Source: Peterkaempfera griseoplana
GTDB lineage: Bacteria > Actinomycetota > Actinomycetes > Streptomycetales > Streptomycetaceae
Direction of reading: 5' to 3'
DNA length: 64,000 nt
Assembly (NCBI RefSeq): GCF_001418575.1
Contig: NZ_LIQR01000054.1
Coordinates: forward strand, 1-64,000
Below the pieces are notes generated by a model. It was not told the DNA's origin. It saw only the letters and a program-made list of their open reading frames with translations, and ran no database searches. The position numbers and the translations under genes are program-made. How positions within the stretch are numbered: the stretch's first letter is position 1; the number at the start of each line of letters is the position of its first letter. Below, one piece after another: positions 40,785 to 50,392 of this stretch.

Positions 40785-42056
40785 TCACCCCGGCCAGTCA
40801 AGGCACAGGACGGTGGCATCGTCGCGGGGATCGTGGCCCGTCGCCTGCAGGATGGCTTCGGTGTAGGCGCACACGGCTTCGCGCGGGTGCCAGCCGGCGG
40901 TCTTCTCGATCAGTCTGCGCAGGCCGAAGTCAGTGCCGTTGGGCTCCAGCATGCCGTCGGTGAGAAGGACCAGGCGGTCACCCGGACGCAGATCGAGGCT
41001 CTGGACGCGGTACCCCGGGTTCGGAGTGACGCCGAAGGGAAAGTCGATCAATGGGACGAGCTCCTCGACCTTCCCGTCGCGCAGGCGCAGCGGCCAGACG
41101 TGACCGGCGTTGACGAAGGCGGCGTGACCGGTGTCGAGAGCAACACGTAGCAGCTGTCCGGTGACCATGGCCTGGCTGCCGTGGTCGGCGGGGGCCTGAT
41201 GGCCCTGGTCGGCGTAGTGAGCGACCGCTCGATGGGCGTCCTCGGCCTGGGCGCCGAGGCCGGCGCCGGCGCGGCGGGCGTTGCGCGGGGAGCCGACGAC
41301 CAGCGTGGCGAGCAGTGCGGCCTGCACGTCGTGACCCATGGCGTCGGTGAGGGACAGGTACAGGGCGTCACGGTCGAGGGTGTAGTCGAAGGTGTCCCCG
41401 CCGATGTCGTGGGCCGGTTCCAGTGCTCCGGCGACGACGAACCGACCGGCGTCGCAGGTGAAGGAATCGGGCAGCAGGCGGTGCTGGATCTCGGCTGCCA
41501 GGGACAGCCGTGTGGTCCGCCGGCTCCATTCGTACAGATCGGTGAATCGCCGGTTGACGATCACCACATAGGCCAGGGCGTGGGCAGCCTCAGCGATGCG
41601 TTCCACTGTCTGCCGGTCGGGAGCAGCGGGCAGGGTCAGCTCCAGCACACCGATCGCGTCGCCACGGTCGGCGACCGGTGCAATGACCCGTGCGGGGCCT
41701 GCCCTGCCTTCCCGCGTCCGGTCGCCGACCTCCACCCGCACGTGCTGCGAGCGGATCACCTGGTCGTAGACGGTGCCCAGCAGCTCGATCCGCTCCGGCC
41801 GCCCCCTGCCCCCCTCAGCAGGCGCCCGGGTCAGCCGTACGAGAGCCTTGCCACCGAGGTCGGTGATCAGGAAGGACACCTCGACCGCGGCCATCTGCTC
41901 GTCGAGCACCCGCGCCAACACGGCGACCGATTGCGTTGGCGGTGCCGCCTCCACCAATGTCAGCAAACCGCCCAGCCAGGCCTGTGCATCTGCCGCGTTC
42001 GGCGCCTCTCTCGTCGGCGTCAGGGCCTGCCGGATCTGCCGGCTCGGTCCGGGCAC
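40785..42056 (-). CDS. PP2C/SpoIIE-type serine phosphatase with N-terminal GAF-like domain
   Basis: 423 aa. Residues ~30-170 resemble a GAF-type sensor fold (ARVIAPVADRGDAIGVLELT). From ~175 it follows the SpoIIE/RsbU pattern: AAEIQHRLLPDSF, then HDIGGDTFDYTL (metal Asp), SLTDAMGHDVQAALLATL (metal Asp), FVNAGHVWPLRL, LVLLTDGMLE and DPRDDATVLCLD. The acid residues for two manganese ions are complete. Such enzymes dephosphorylate anti-sigma factor antagonists. No antagonist gene is next to it, so the target is unknown. Confidence 0.85.
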   Translation of the reverse strand: MPGPSRQIRQALTPTREAPNAADAQAWLGGLLTLVEAAPPTQSVAVLARVLDEQMAAVEVSFLITDLGGKALVRLTRAPAEGGRGRPERIELLGTVYDQVIRSQHVRVEVGDRTREGRAGPARVIAPVADRGDAIGVLELTLPAAPDRQTVERIAEAAHALAYVVIVNRRFTDLYEWSRRTTRLSLAAEIQHRLLPDSFTCDAGRFVVAGALEPAHDIGGDTFDYTLDRDALYLSLTDAMGHDVQAALLATLVVGSPRNARRAGAGLGAQAEDAHRAVAHYADQGHQAPADHGSQAMVTGQLLRVALDTGHAAFVNAGHVWPLRLRDGKVEELVPLIDFPFGVTPNPGYRVQSLDLRPGDRLVLLTDGMLEPNGTDFGLRRLIEKTAGWHPREAVCAYTEAILQATGHDPRDDATVLCLDWPG

Positions 42057-42059
42057 CGC

Positions 42060-42260
42060 CCGCTCGCCGGGGCTTGAGTCAGGTCAGAGGAGGTCGTGCA
42101 GGTCCTGGTCGGGGGAAACGACCCCACATGCACCACGTGCCCGGTGACGGGCGCCTTACGCGGCACGGTCGGCCGGACATGCAGCACGAGGACAGTCCGG
42201 GAGGCGTCACACCCGAGTACGACATCCACTTCCTTGGAGCGGCTCGGGTGACGGGACCGG
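42060..42260. pseudogene. fused remnants of DUF5994 and the 81-aa protein
   Basis: The minus strand at 42115-42165 reads VPRKAPVTGHVVHVGSF, the middle of DUF5994. The plus strand at 42178-42250 reads MQHEDSPGGVTPEYDIHFLG, the middle of the 81-aa protein of 38927. In the intact locus these two genes are neighbours and divergent; here only their inner parts survive, in the same relative strands but joined. Confidence 0.55.
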
Positions 42261-42270
42261 CCGCGCCGGG

Positions 42271-43215
42271 TCATGCCCAGCCGTGGTGCCGGGCGTACCA
42301 GCCCAGCTGGATGCGGGTGGTGGCGCCGGCCCGCACCATCAGCGCCTGGACCCGGCGCTGCACGGTACGCGTCGACAGGTCCAGCTGCCCGGCCACCGCG
42401 ACATCGGTGAGGCCGGCGAGCAGCAGACGCAGAATATGGGTGTCCAGCAGGTCGATGCCGTGGTGCGCCTGGCCGTACGGGCGGGCGCGCGCCCACACCG
42501 CGTCGAAGAGTGCCTGCGCGACGTTGGCCAGCCCGCCCCGCAGGACGAGGCTGGGGTCGACCTCGCTGCCGCGGCCGTGCAGCGGAAGCATCGCCACCTC
42601 GCCGTCGCTGATGATGAGTTTGAGCGGTATCTCCTCGACCGTGCGGATCCGCACCCCGTCGGCGAGCGACTGGTCGACGTTGTCGATGGCCCGCGGTTCA
42701 CCGAGAAACCCCTGGTCGATGACGACACGCGCCCGCACGCTGCGCTCCAGTACGGTCGCTTCCCGGGTGTTCTTCGGTCCGACGGCCCGGGCCTCACCCG
42801 TGGCGAAGGCGTCGACCGTGCTTCTGGCTGCGAGCTGGAGCTGGATGTAGCGCTGCTGTACGGCCTCCGGGCCCTCCACGATCTCCACCAGATCGCGCTG
42901 GGCCCGGCCCATGCTGCCGGTGCGGTAGGTCTCGACCAGCTCGGCGACGGCCAGTTCGGCGCGCTGGAGGCGCTCGCGGTGGGCGGCCAACTCCGCCCCG
43001 AGCGCGACCGCCGGGGGAGCCGCGGCCCAGTGGCCGGTCGCAGCCTGCCTGCTGGCCAGGCCGCGTGCGGCCAACGCCTCCAGCGCGGCGGTGACATCCG
43101 TGACGGGCACCCCCGTCGCCTCCGCTACCTGTGGGGTGGTGGCAGCGGGTCGCGCGACAAGCGCTCGGTAGACGCTCTCCTCACCAGCGGTGAGACCGAG
43201 ATCCTCGAGTGCCAA
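42271..43215 (-). CDS. TrmB-like/LuxR-type transcriptional regulator
   Basis: 314 aa from a TTG at 43215 with GGAGG six bases upstream (longer in-frame starts have no ribosome site). N-terminal TrmB-like winged helix (GLTAGEESVYRALVARPAAT, TPQVAEATGVPVTDVTAALE), a middle ligand-type domain, and a C-terminal LuxR helix-turn-helix (LLDTHILRLLLAGLTDVAVA, LDLSTRTVQRRVQALMVRAG). This two-HTH design is frequent in streptomycetes beside secreted protease genes. It lies 145 bp from the subtilase gene on the same strand and may control that gene and the divergent one at 46492. Confidence 0.8.
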   Translation of the reverse strand: MALEDLGLTAGEESVYRALVARPAATTPQVAEATGVPVTDVTAALEALAARGLASRQAATGHWAAAPPAVALGAELAAHRERLQRAELAVAELVETYRTGSMGRAQRDLVEIVEGPEAVQQRYIQLQLAARSTVDAFATGEARAVGPKNTREATVLERSVRARVVIDQGFLGEPRAIDNVDQSLADGVRIRTVEEIPLKLIISDGEVAMLPLHGRGSEVDPSLVLRGGLANVAQALFDAVWARARPYGQAHHGIDLLDTHILRLLLAGLTDVAVAGQLDLSTRTVQRRVQALMVRAGATTRIQLGWYARHHGWA

Positions 43216-43360
43216 TGTCGCCTCCGTGCCCTGCCGTGCTCGTGAACGGCGGATTCTTGCAGGCCGCATGGGTGCGGTCGGCGGCCGGGTGGTGCCCTCC
43301 CCGGCCGCCGAGTGGCGGTTGCTCGTCCTTCCGGATCCTGGATCCGCGGTTGCCAGACGG

Positions 43361-45991
43361 TCAGCGGACCAGGGTGACCTCCGGTGAAGTCCAGGTCTCG
43401 GTGCCGGGTGCCTTCTCGGGATCGGCGAGCGCCTTGTCGAGGACGAAGCGCAGCCGGTACGTGCCGGCGGGTGCGGCGGAGCCGTCATCGAGGGTGGCGT
43501 CCCAGTCGTAGAAGCCCACCCCGGTGCCGACGCCGGAGTTGCGGGCCACCCAGGAGGCGTCGTACGGGGTGGCGACCACCTTGCCGTCGGTGTCGAGGAC
43601 CTGCAGCCGCATTCGCTCCAGCATCGGGAAGCCTTGCGAGAACATCACCCAGGCCTCGTCGTCGGCGGTCGATGTGTCGGTGAGGTCGACGGTGATCGGC
43701 AGGCTCCTGCCGAAGCTGTAGGAGCCGGGGCGCAGCGCCGGGTTGTCCAGGCTGGGGTTGACGGCGGTGAAGGTGGGGTTGATCGCGGAGACCGCGTCGA
43801 AGTCGCCCGCCATCCCCAGATAGGGCACCCGGATCGCCGGGACGCTCGCGCCGGCCTCGGTGAACTCCACCCACCCGCCGAACAGGGTGCCCTGGGCGAC
43901 GCCGTCGGGCTGCTCGATGTGTACGGTGACCTCGCCGCTGCCGTGTGCGGCGACGGTGAGGTGGTCGCTGCCGTGGACCCGGGCGCCGCCGACGGCGTCG
44001 TCGGGCTGCCATTCGGCGGTGTACGGCGGGGCGGCCGAGACTGCTGCGCTCTGGCCGATCCGGTAGGTCACCGGCTGGTCGGTGGGGTTGTGCACGGTGA
44101 GGGTGCGGATCAGTTGCCGTCCCTCGAGGTCGCCCAGGGCCAGTTTGGCCGGGGTCGCGGTGGGGCGCGCGCCGTTGACCGACTCCAGCGCCGCGACCGC
44201 GTCGACCCGCCCGGCGCCCTGCTGGGCCACCGGCTGCAGTCCGCGCAGGTGGTCACCGGTCATGGCGAGCGGTGTGGCGGTGTTCTGCAGGGCGGTGCGC
44301 ACCTCGTCCGGGGTGAGGCCGGGGTGGGCCTGGAGCAGCAGGGCGACCACACCGGCGACGTGCGGAGCGGCCATCGAGGTGCCGGAGTTCACGCCGTACC
44401 AGCCGAGGGCCGGTGGAAGCGTGGAGAGGATGTAGCCACCGGGGGCGGCGATGTCGGGCTTGAACTCCAGTTCGTTGCCCGGGCCCCAGGACGAGCTGGG
44501 GTCCATCAGGCCGGCGGAGTCGGCGTTGAGCTCGGTGCCGGCGTAGGAGCCCCAGGTGAGCCTGGTTCCCGTCGGGTCGCCCAGGATGCGCTGGGCGTCG
44601 CTCTCCCGGATCCCGGCCAGCGGGATGCCGGCGCTGTTGCAGCACATCGAGGTCGGAATGGTGTCCGGGCCGGACGCCGGGCTGTGGTAGAGGGCTGCGA
44701 CAGCGCCGGCGGCCGCGGCGGTGCGGGTGAGGTCCAGCGGGCGGCAGGCGTAGCTGCCGGGGCCGGTGGCCGGGGCGAAGAGGGCGATCTGTCCGGCCAG
44801 GCTGCCGGCGGGCAGCGCGGTGCAGCTGGACGCGATCGGGGTGACCGGGGCGCTGCCGCTCGCGGGCGAGGCCGGGGTCCGGCCGGAGTCCAGGTACGGA
44901 ACGGGGGCGGCGGAGCCGTCGTCGAGACTGAAGGCGAGATAGGGGTAGCGGCTGCTGTAGGTGCTGCCGACGGCTATCGCGCCGTCCGCGATCGCGGGCG
45001 TGGCGGCGTTGAACGGCCCGGCGTAGCCGTTGCCGACGGCGACCACGGTGGCGATGCCGGAGTCGACCAGGTTGTCCACGGCGAGTGCGAGTACGTTGCT
45101 GCTGCGGGCGCCGGTGTAGCCGAGGCTCATGTTGACCACGTCCACACCGTCGGCGGCGGCGCGGTCGAGCGCGGCGAGCACCAACTCGTCGCTTGAGGGG
45201 TTCTTGCTGCCGAAGACCCGGTAGGAGCGCAGAGTGGCGTCCGGAGCGACGCCCAGGACGTGCTCGTCGTCGCCGGCGATGATGCCGGCGACATGGGTGC
45301 CGTGGCCGGCGGCGGGACCGTACTTGTCGTCGTACGGGTCGGCGTCCTCGTCCGCGAAGTCATAGCCGCCCAGCACCTTGGCGTTGGGGAAGCCCCCGCC
45401 GCCGAGCCCCGGGTGGTCGTAGGCGATGCCGCTGTCGATGAGGCCGACGGTGATGCCCTTGCCGGTGTAACCGGCACGGTGGGCGCCGGGGACACCGGTC
45501 AGCTCGGTGGTGGTGACGATCTCCCGGCCCGACGGTGCGTCGGTGGCGGAGCGAGCGGTGCCGCCCGCCTGGGCAAGGGCCTTCTTGATGACCGCCTCGG
45601 TGACCGGGACGGGCTTCTCGGGCGGTTGGTAGACCACCGGCTCGCTGACGGACACCACACCGGGCAGCGTGCTGAGCCGCCATGCCTGGGCCGCCGGGAC
45701 CTTCACCGACAGACCGTTGACGACGTTGTGGAACCTCCTGCCGACGGTCAGCGTGATCCCTGCATCCCGAGCCGTGTCGACGAGCGCCTGCTGCGAGTCG
45801 TCCACGGCGCTGCGCGCCGCGGCCCGCACCCCGGGCGCGGCCAGTTGAGCGGCCGGCGCACCGTCGAGGGTGACGATGCGGGTGACCGTTGGCCCGGACG
45901 CACCGTCCGAGGCCGCGAGCGCCACGCCGCCGGGGGCGGTGAGCGGCAAAAGCAGCGCCCCCGCGAGCAGGGATCTGGGAAGTCTGTACAC
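43361..45991 (-). CDS. secreted subtilisin-like serine protease (S8) with PA insert
   Basis: 876 aa. Signal peptide LLAGALLLPLTAPGGVALA, an I9-type propeptide (VVNGLSVKVPAAQAWRLSTL), then the catalytic domain with D176 (GLIDSGIAYDHPG), H220 (HGTHVAG) and S539 (GTSMAAPHVAG). A PA-type insert lies between His and Ser (SCTALPAGSLAGQIALFA). The last ~300 residues are beta-sandwich modules (DGSAAPAGTYRLRFVLDKAL) for substrate or wall binding. Exported enzyme. The 45991 ATG has no strong ribosome site in view. Confidence 0.87.
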   Translation of the reverse strand: MYRLPRSLLAGALLLPLTAPGGVALAASDGASGPTVTRIVTLDGAPAAQLAAPGVRAAARSAVDDSQQALVDTARDAGITLTVGRRFHNVVNGLSVKVPAAQAWRLSTLPGVVSVSEPVVYQPPEKPVPVTEAVIKKALAQAGGTARSATDAPSGREIVTTTELTGVPGAHRAGYTGKGITVGLIDSGIAYDHPGLGGGGFPNAKVLGGYDFADEDADPYDDKYGPAAGHGTHVAGIIAGDDEHVLGVAPDATLRSYRVFGSKNPSSDELVLAALDRAAADGVDVVNMSLGYTGARSSNVLALAVDNLVDSGIATVVAVGNGYAGPFNAATPAIADGAIAVGSTYSSRYPYLAFSLDDGSAAPVPYLDSGRTPASPASGSAPVTPIASSCTALPAGSLAGQIALFAPATGPGSYACRPLDLTRTAAAAGAVAALYHSPASGPDTIPTSMCCNSAGIPLAGIRESDAQRILGDPTGTRLTWGSYAGTELNADSAGLMDPSSSWGPGNELEFKPDIAAPGGYILSTLPPALGWYGVNSGTSMAAPHVAGVVALLLQAHPGLTPDEVRTALQNTATPLAMTGDHLRGLQPVAQQGAGRVDAVAALESVNGARPTATPAKLALGDLEGRQLIRTLTVHNPTDQPVTYRIGQSAAVSAAPPYTAEWQPDDAVGGARVHGSDHLTVAAHGSGEVTVHIEQPDGVAQGTLFGGWVEFTEAGASVPAIRVPYLGMAGDFDAVSAINPTFTAVNPSLDNPALRPGSYSFGRSLPITVDLTDTSTADDEAWVMFSQGFPMLERMRLQVLDTDGKVVATPYDASWVARNSGVGTGVGFYDWDATLDDGSAAPAGTYRLRFVLDKALADPEKAPGTETWTSPEVTLVR

Positions 45992-46491
45992 GGTTTGCGA
46001 TCAAAGCCGACCTGGGTGCGGCTGATCAACGGGTGGCGGTGTCGTGATTGCGCCAAGGCGGGTTCTCGACGCACGTGCGACCGAGTCCGGGAGAGGCGGG
46101 CGTCGGGACCCGGTGCTGCTGTCCGGGCTGCAGCCGGGCTGATGCCGAGCGGTGCGTGGTGTACGGGGGCGTCGTCGATGCCGATCCCACCACAGCCGGA
46201 CCGGCTTGGGGACGGCTCCGCTGGGAGGCAGCGGACCTTTCTTCTGGCGCGCCTTCGCACCGGGTGACCATGTCGCGCCATTGCCTGCGGCCATTGACGC
46301 ACGGTTCACCGGTGTCGTGCTGTTTGCGGCCTCCCGGTCGAAGCGAGGAGGCCTGGCTTGCGGCTGCGGCGCTTTGTATAGGTCGAGATTCCGCCAAGGC
46401 GGAAAGGCGACAGCTCTCAGGCTTGATGGGGACCAGGAACGGGATGGCAGTGTGTGCACGCCAGTTCGATCCCCCGCCAAAGGAATGCCGA
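45992..46491. promoter_or_regulatory. divergent promoter region of two subtilases with repeated CGCCAAGGCGG
   Basis: This 500-bp spacer has the 11-mer CGCCAAGGCGG twice: 46051-46061, 60 bp from the left subtilase start, and 46392-46402, 90 bp before the right one. The second copy is a CCGCC-AA-GGCGG palindrome and both are preceded by GATT. Such a shared motif could be the site of a common regulator. No gene is credible here. Confidence 0.45.
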
Positions 46492-49158
46492 GTGACTCCC
46501 CCTGCCCCACCTGCTCCCCGAGGCCGTCGCGCCGTCTCCGCGCTTGCCGCCACGCTTGTCGTGTGCGGACTCAGCCTGTCCTCAGTACCGGCCCACGCCG
46601 CGGATGACGCTTCGGTTCCTGCCGCCGCCATCGCCGACAAGCTCGGCGCCCACGATCGCGGGCTGATTGCGAAGTACGCCGCCCAGTTCCGGGCCCGTAG
46701 CCTGCCGGCCGGAGCCGACCAGGAGGTTCCCGACTTCGTCACCCTGATGTTCGCGGTGAAGTCGGGCACCACCGAGGAGGCTGCCCGGCAACTGGCCGAC
46801 CTGGGCGCCGAGGTGACCCGGACCGATCCGGAGATCGGTTACATCAAGGCCAACGTGCCCTTCGACGCCGTGGACCAGGTTGTCGCCCTCGACGACGTGC
46901 TCCGGGTGGACGCCGACGAACTGCTCAAGCTCGAGGACACCACGGCCGACTCCGGGACTGCCGGCGCCGGCAGCAGTGGCACTGCGGATCTGCCTGCCGC
47001 GCCGTCCGCCGCGACCCCGGACGACAACCCGTACATGCCGACCCGCGAGACCGGCTCGGTGGCGTTCAAGACCGACCACCCCGCCTATGACGGCCGCGGC
47101 GTGACCATCGGCATCATGGACACCGGTGTCGACCCGACCCATCCGGCGCTGGCCACCACCACGACCGGCGAGCGCAAGCTGGTGGACACGGTCACCGGCA
47201 CCAACCCGCTGAACTTCATCGACCTGCTCTTCGACCGCACCTGGATGACGTTCACGTCCAGCAACAAGGTCACCGGGCCGACGGCCGACAAGTACGGCAT
47301 CACCTGGACGATGCCTGAGGGCGGCGGCGACGGCTACTACCTGTCGGGCAAGAACCTGGCCATCGCCGGCTACACCGACCCCACTCTGAGCGGCTACCTG
47401 GGCGTGGCCTACCGTGACTCCGACGGTGCGGTCTGGTTGGACCTGAACCAGGACCACGTCTTCACCGACGACGAGCTGTACCGGCCGTACCGGGTCAACC
47501 ACCAGATCGGCTACCTCGGCCACGACGACCCGTCGACCCCGGTCAACGAGCGTGAGCCGTTCACCGTCGAGGTCAAGCACCTCAGCGCCAAGACCGTCGG
47601 CGTCGACATCAACACCATCGACGAGGCCCACGGCACCCACGTGGCCGGTATCACCGCGGCCAACGGGATCCTCGGCGGTGCGATGAACGGCCAGGCGCCC
47701 GGCGCCAAGCTGGTCTCCATGCGGGCCTGCACCGAGAGCGGCTGCTCCAGCGCCGCACTCACCGACGGCATGGTCGACCTGGCCACCAACTATCACGTGG
47801 ACGTCATCAACCTGTCCATCGGCTCCGGCCCGGCCCTCAACGACGGCCAGAGCGCCATGGCGCTGCTGTACGACCGGCTGATCGACACCACCGGCGTCCA
47901 GATCGTCTCCTCCGCCGGCAACTCCGGTACCGCCACCAACAGCGTCGGTGACCCGTCCTCCGCCGACAAGGTCATCAGCGTCGGTGCCTCGGTCTCCAAG
48001 GAGACCTGGTGGGCCGACTACGGCTCCGCCGTGGCGAAGGAGCAGGCCGTCTTCCCGTTCTCCTCACGCGGCCCGCGTGAGGACGGCGGCTTCAAGCCGG
48101 ACGTCACCGCCCCCGGCGCCGCCATCTCCACCACCCCCGACTGGATCGCCGACAGCGTCCCGCCGGAGACCGGCTACACCCTGCCGCCCGGTTACTCGAT
48201 GTTCCAGGGCACCTCGATGGCCTCCCCGCAGGCCACCGGTGCCCTGGCCCTGCTGATATCCGCCGCCCGGCAGAACGGCATCAGCCCCACTCCGGCCGAG
48301 CTGCGCCAGGCCATCGCCTCCACAGCCGACTTCAACAAGGACGAGCCGGCCATCGCCCAGGGTCACGGCCAGATCGACGTCCCGCAGGCATGGAAGGCCC
48401 TGTCCAAGGGCTACACGGACGCTGGCGAGGTGACCGTGTCCGCGCCGGTCTGCACCATGTACTCCGGCCAGCTGGTCACCCCCGGCACCGGCAGCGGCCT
48501 GTACAACGGCTGCGCCCCCGGAAGCGGCGGCCAGTCCGTGGGTGAGTCCCGGACCTACGACGTCACTCTCACCCGCACCACCGGCCCCGACCACGCCGTG
48601 CCGTACGTCCTGCGCCTCCAGGGCAACGACGGCACCTTCAGCACGCCCGACCAGGTCATGCTGGAGAAGAACGTCCCCACCGTCGTCCAGGTGACGGCCA
48701 CCCCGGGCAGCCAGGGCATCCACAGTGCGGTGCTGGCCATCGACGACCCGACCACCAAGGCCACCGACCAGTACGCCATGCTGGCCGTCCAGGCCGCCAC
48801 TCCGCTGGTCCCCGGCAGCACCTGGACCGCCGACGGCACCGTCAACCGCGACGACACCGTCGTCTACAGCGTCGCCGTCCCGGTCGGCGCCACCAGCCTC
48901 ACCGTCGACCTGTCAGGCATCGCCGAAGGCAGTCAGACCCGCTGGTGGGCCTACGGCCCCGACGGGCTCACCGCCGAGAAGTCCACTGCCGGCACCGGCT
49001 ACTGCTACACCGGCTACCTGGACGGCAACGGCTGCGACCCGCTGAACCGCACCTACGCCAAGCCCAAGCCCGGCGTCTGGGAGTTCGTGGTGGAGGCCCG
49101 CCGCACCAGCCCGCTCCTTGCTAACCCGTACCACCTGGAGGCGACCGTCACCCAGTGA
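46492..49158 (+). CDS. secreted S8 protease, tripeptidyl-peptidase II-like
   Basis: 888 aa from the GTG at 46492 (AAAGGAA upstream). Signal peptide AVSALAATLVVCGLSLSSVP with an AHA cut, propeptide to ~175, D210 (GIMDTGVDPTHPA), a long insert between D and H that is typical of the TPP II-like group (GYYLSGKNLAIAGYTDPTL), H380 (AHGTHVAG) and S575 (GTSMASPQATG). C-terminal beta domains end in HLEATVTQ. It is divergent from the S8 gene at 43361. Exported, likely for degrading peptides outside the cell. Confidence 0.86.
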   Translation: MTPPAPPAPRGRRAVSALAATLVVCGLSLSSVPAHAADDASVPAAAIADKLGAHDRGLIAKYAAQFRARSLPAGADQEVPDFVTLMFAVKSGTTEEAARQLADLGAEVTRTDPEIGYIKANVPFDAVDQVVALDDVLRVDADELLKLEDTTADSGTAGAGSSGTADLPAAPSAATPDDNPYMPTRETGSVAFKTDHPAYDGRGVTIGIMDTGVDPTHPALATTTTGERKLVDTVTGTNPLNFIDLLFDRTWMTFTSSNKVTGPTADKYGITWTMPEGGGDGYYLSGKNLAIAGYTDPTLSGYLGVAYRDSDGAVWLDLNQDHVFTDDELYRPYRVNHQIGYLGHDDPSTPVNEREPFTVEVKHLSAKTVGVDINTIDEAHGTHVAGITAANGILGGAMNGQAPGAKLVSMRACTESGCSSAALTDGMVDLATNYHVDVINLSIGSGPALNDGQSAMALLYDRLIDTTGVQIVSSAGNSGTATNSVGDPSSADKVISVGASVSKETWWADYGSAVAKEQAVFPFSSRGPREDGGFKPDVTAPGAAISTTPDWIADSVPPETGYTLPPGYSMFQGTSMASPQATGALALLISAARQNGISPTPAELRQAIASTADFNKDEPAIAQGHGQIDVPQAWKALSKGYTDAGEVTVSAPVCTMYSGQLVTPGTGSGLYNGCAPGSGGQSVGESRTYDVTLTRTTGPDHAVPYVLRLQGNDGTFSTPDQVMLEKNVPTVVQVTATPGSQGIHSAVLAIDDPTTKATDQYAMLAVQAATPLVPGSTWTADGTVNRDDTVVYSVAVPVGATSLTVDLSGIAEGSQTRWWAYGPDGLTAEKSTAGTGYCYTGYLDGNGCDPLNRTYAKPKPGVWEFVVEARRTSPLLANPYHLEATVTQ

Positions 49159-49173
49159 CGACCCGCTGACGTG

Positions 49174-49208
49174 GCGGGCCGGCCGGGCCATGAGCCCGGT
49201 CGGCCCGC
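49174..49208 (+). terminator. strong hairpin after the S8 gene
   Basis: GCGGGCCGGCCGGGC and GCCCGGTCGGCCCGC, 15 bp with one G-T pair and a 5-base loop, 15 bp past the stop. Confidence 0.65.
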
Positions 49209-49807
49209 CCTGGTCAGATGCGGTAGGGAGGGTGCTGTCCCGCACCGGCCTTGGGTCGTCCGGCGGCCGCGAGCCGGCTGGTCGGGTAAATCTCGCTCGT
49301 GACCCCGGCGTGCGTTTCCAGGCCCCGCGCGTTGTCGTGCTCGGTGACCGCTAAGCCGATGGGGAGCGGTTCTGGCTCGCGGTGAGCGCAGCATCGAGCT
49401 GTGAAAGGGGTGACTGGGCGGGGCGTGTGGGGAGATCACGATGTCGAGTTCCTCCGGTGCGGTCCTGGAGCGGTACCCGTCCAGCGATCAGCGGCGGAGC
49501 CGCCACCTGGGCCAGTCCGGCCGGCGAGGCATGCTGGCCCACTCTCGGTGGCCGGCCGCAACCGATCGGCTCGGTAAGGTGCGGCACGGTCGCTGGAGGG
49601 CGGGGGTGGAGAGTGCCCTCGCGGGGACCGGCGGACGCTCCATGTCCTGACGGCCTCGATATCGCCTCTGCGCGAGCATTCGGTGAGCGGACGACGGACG
49701 ACTTCCCGTCACACCTCGTCATGAGACGGCAGGGAAATCGATGCTTTGTCGGACAAACAGCTCCCGTGGCGGACCGGATGGCACGGCCCGTCACGGGAGC
49801 TGTAGCG
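49209..49807. other. gene-free stretch before att copy 5
   Basis: Reading frames here are shadows. The last part holds a long inverted repeat, AGCTCCCGTG (49768-49777) with CACGGGAGCT (49793-49802), directly before the att core. Confidence 0.45.
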
Positions 49808-49851
49808 CTTACAAAGCAGGGGGCGGCGGTTCGAAACCGTCTGCGCCCACC
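49808..49851 (+). repeat. attachment-site-like tRNA 3'-half repeat, copy 5
   Basis: The 44-bp core with one difference (GGGGGCGG for GGGGTCGG). A diverged right arm follows, with ATGGGAACGAATGGGAACGC at 49922-49941 and a GGGCC...GGCCC hairpin. The left flank is unique. Confidence 0.62.
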
Positions 49852-50083
49852 CTATTTGACCAGGGCGAACATCAAAAATATGGGCCTTCGACGACCTGTC
49901 GGAGGCCCTTCTTTGCGTCCCATGGGAACGAATGGGAACGCGATGGCATCCCTCGGTGGCCCCTCCTGCGGGGAAGGGCGTGTCCCTGTATCCGAGGGCG
50001 GCTCACAGCTCCGACCCGGCGAGGAACGAGGGGCAGCGGAGCCTCTAACTGGACACCCTGCAAGGGCGGCATGACTGTCCGCG

Positions 50084-50338
50084 ATGACGATGCAGACGTC
50101 AGGGCTCCGTCGACCGCGCAAGCGCCCCGCTGGTCTCGCGCTCTTGTTCACCATCTATATCCACCGGCTCCGCGCGTACATCCTCGGCCAGGACGGCAAC
50201 AAGGCCAGCGGCTTCGTCCCGTTCAGTGATGCGGTCGCCCAGACTGGCGGCTCGAAATGGCCCACCAGCGACGTGGCCGCTCTCACCGAGGACGTGGTGT
50301 ACAACTGCGGCGTCATGACCACGGTTCTCGGGTCGTGA
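50084..50338 (+). CDS. possible hypothetical protein (84 aa)
   Basis: MTMQTSGLRRPRKRPAGLAL, then ASGFVPFSDAVAQTGGSK. It has no ribosome site and no family I know. It may be the 3' part of a lost gene. Confidence 0.35.
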   Translation: MTMQTSGLRRPRKRPAGLALLFTIYIHRLRAYILGQDGNKASGFVPFSDAVAQTGGSKWPTSDVAALTEDVVYNCGVMTTVLGS

Positions 50339-50392
50339 TCAAGCGCATCCATCTGAGAGAAGTCGCGATCCACAACCAGGGGGGACACCGCC

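Noticed and set aside
43634-45196. 520-codon plus-strand frame
   Set aside because: Antisense shadow of the S8 protease at 43361-45991; no protein-like motifs.
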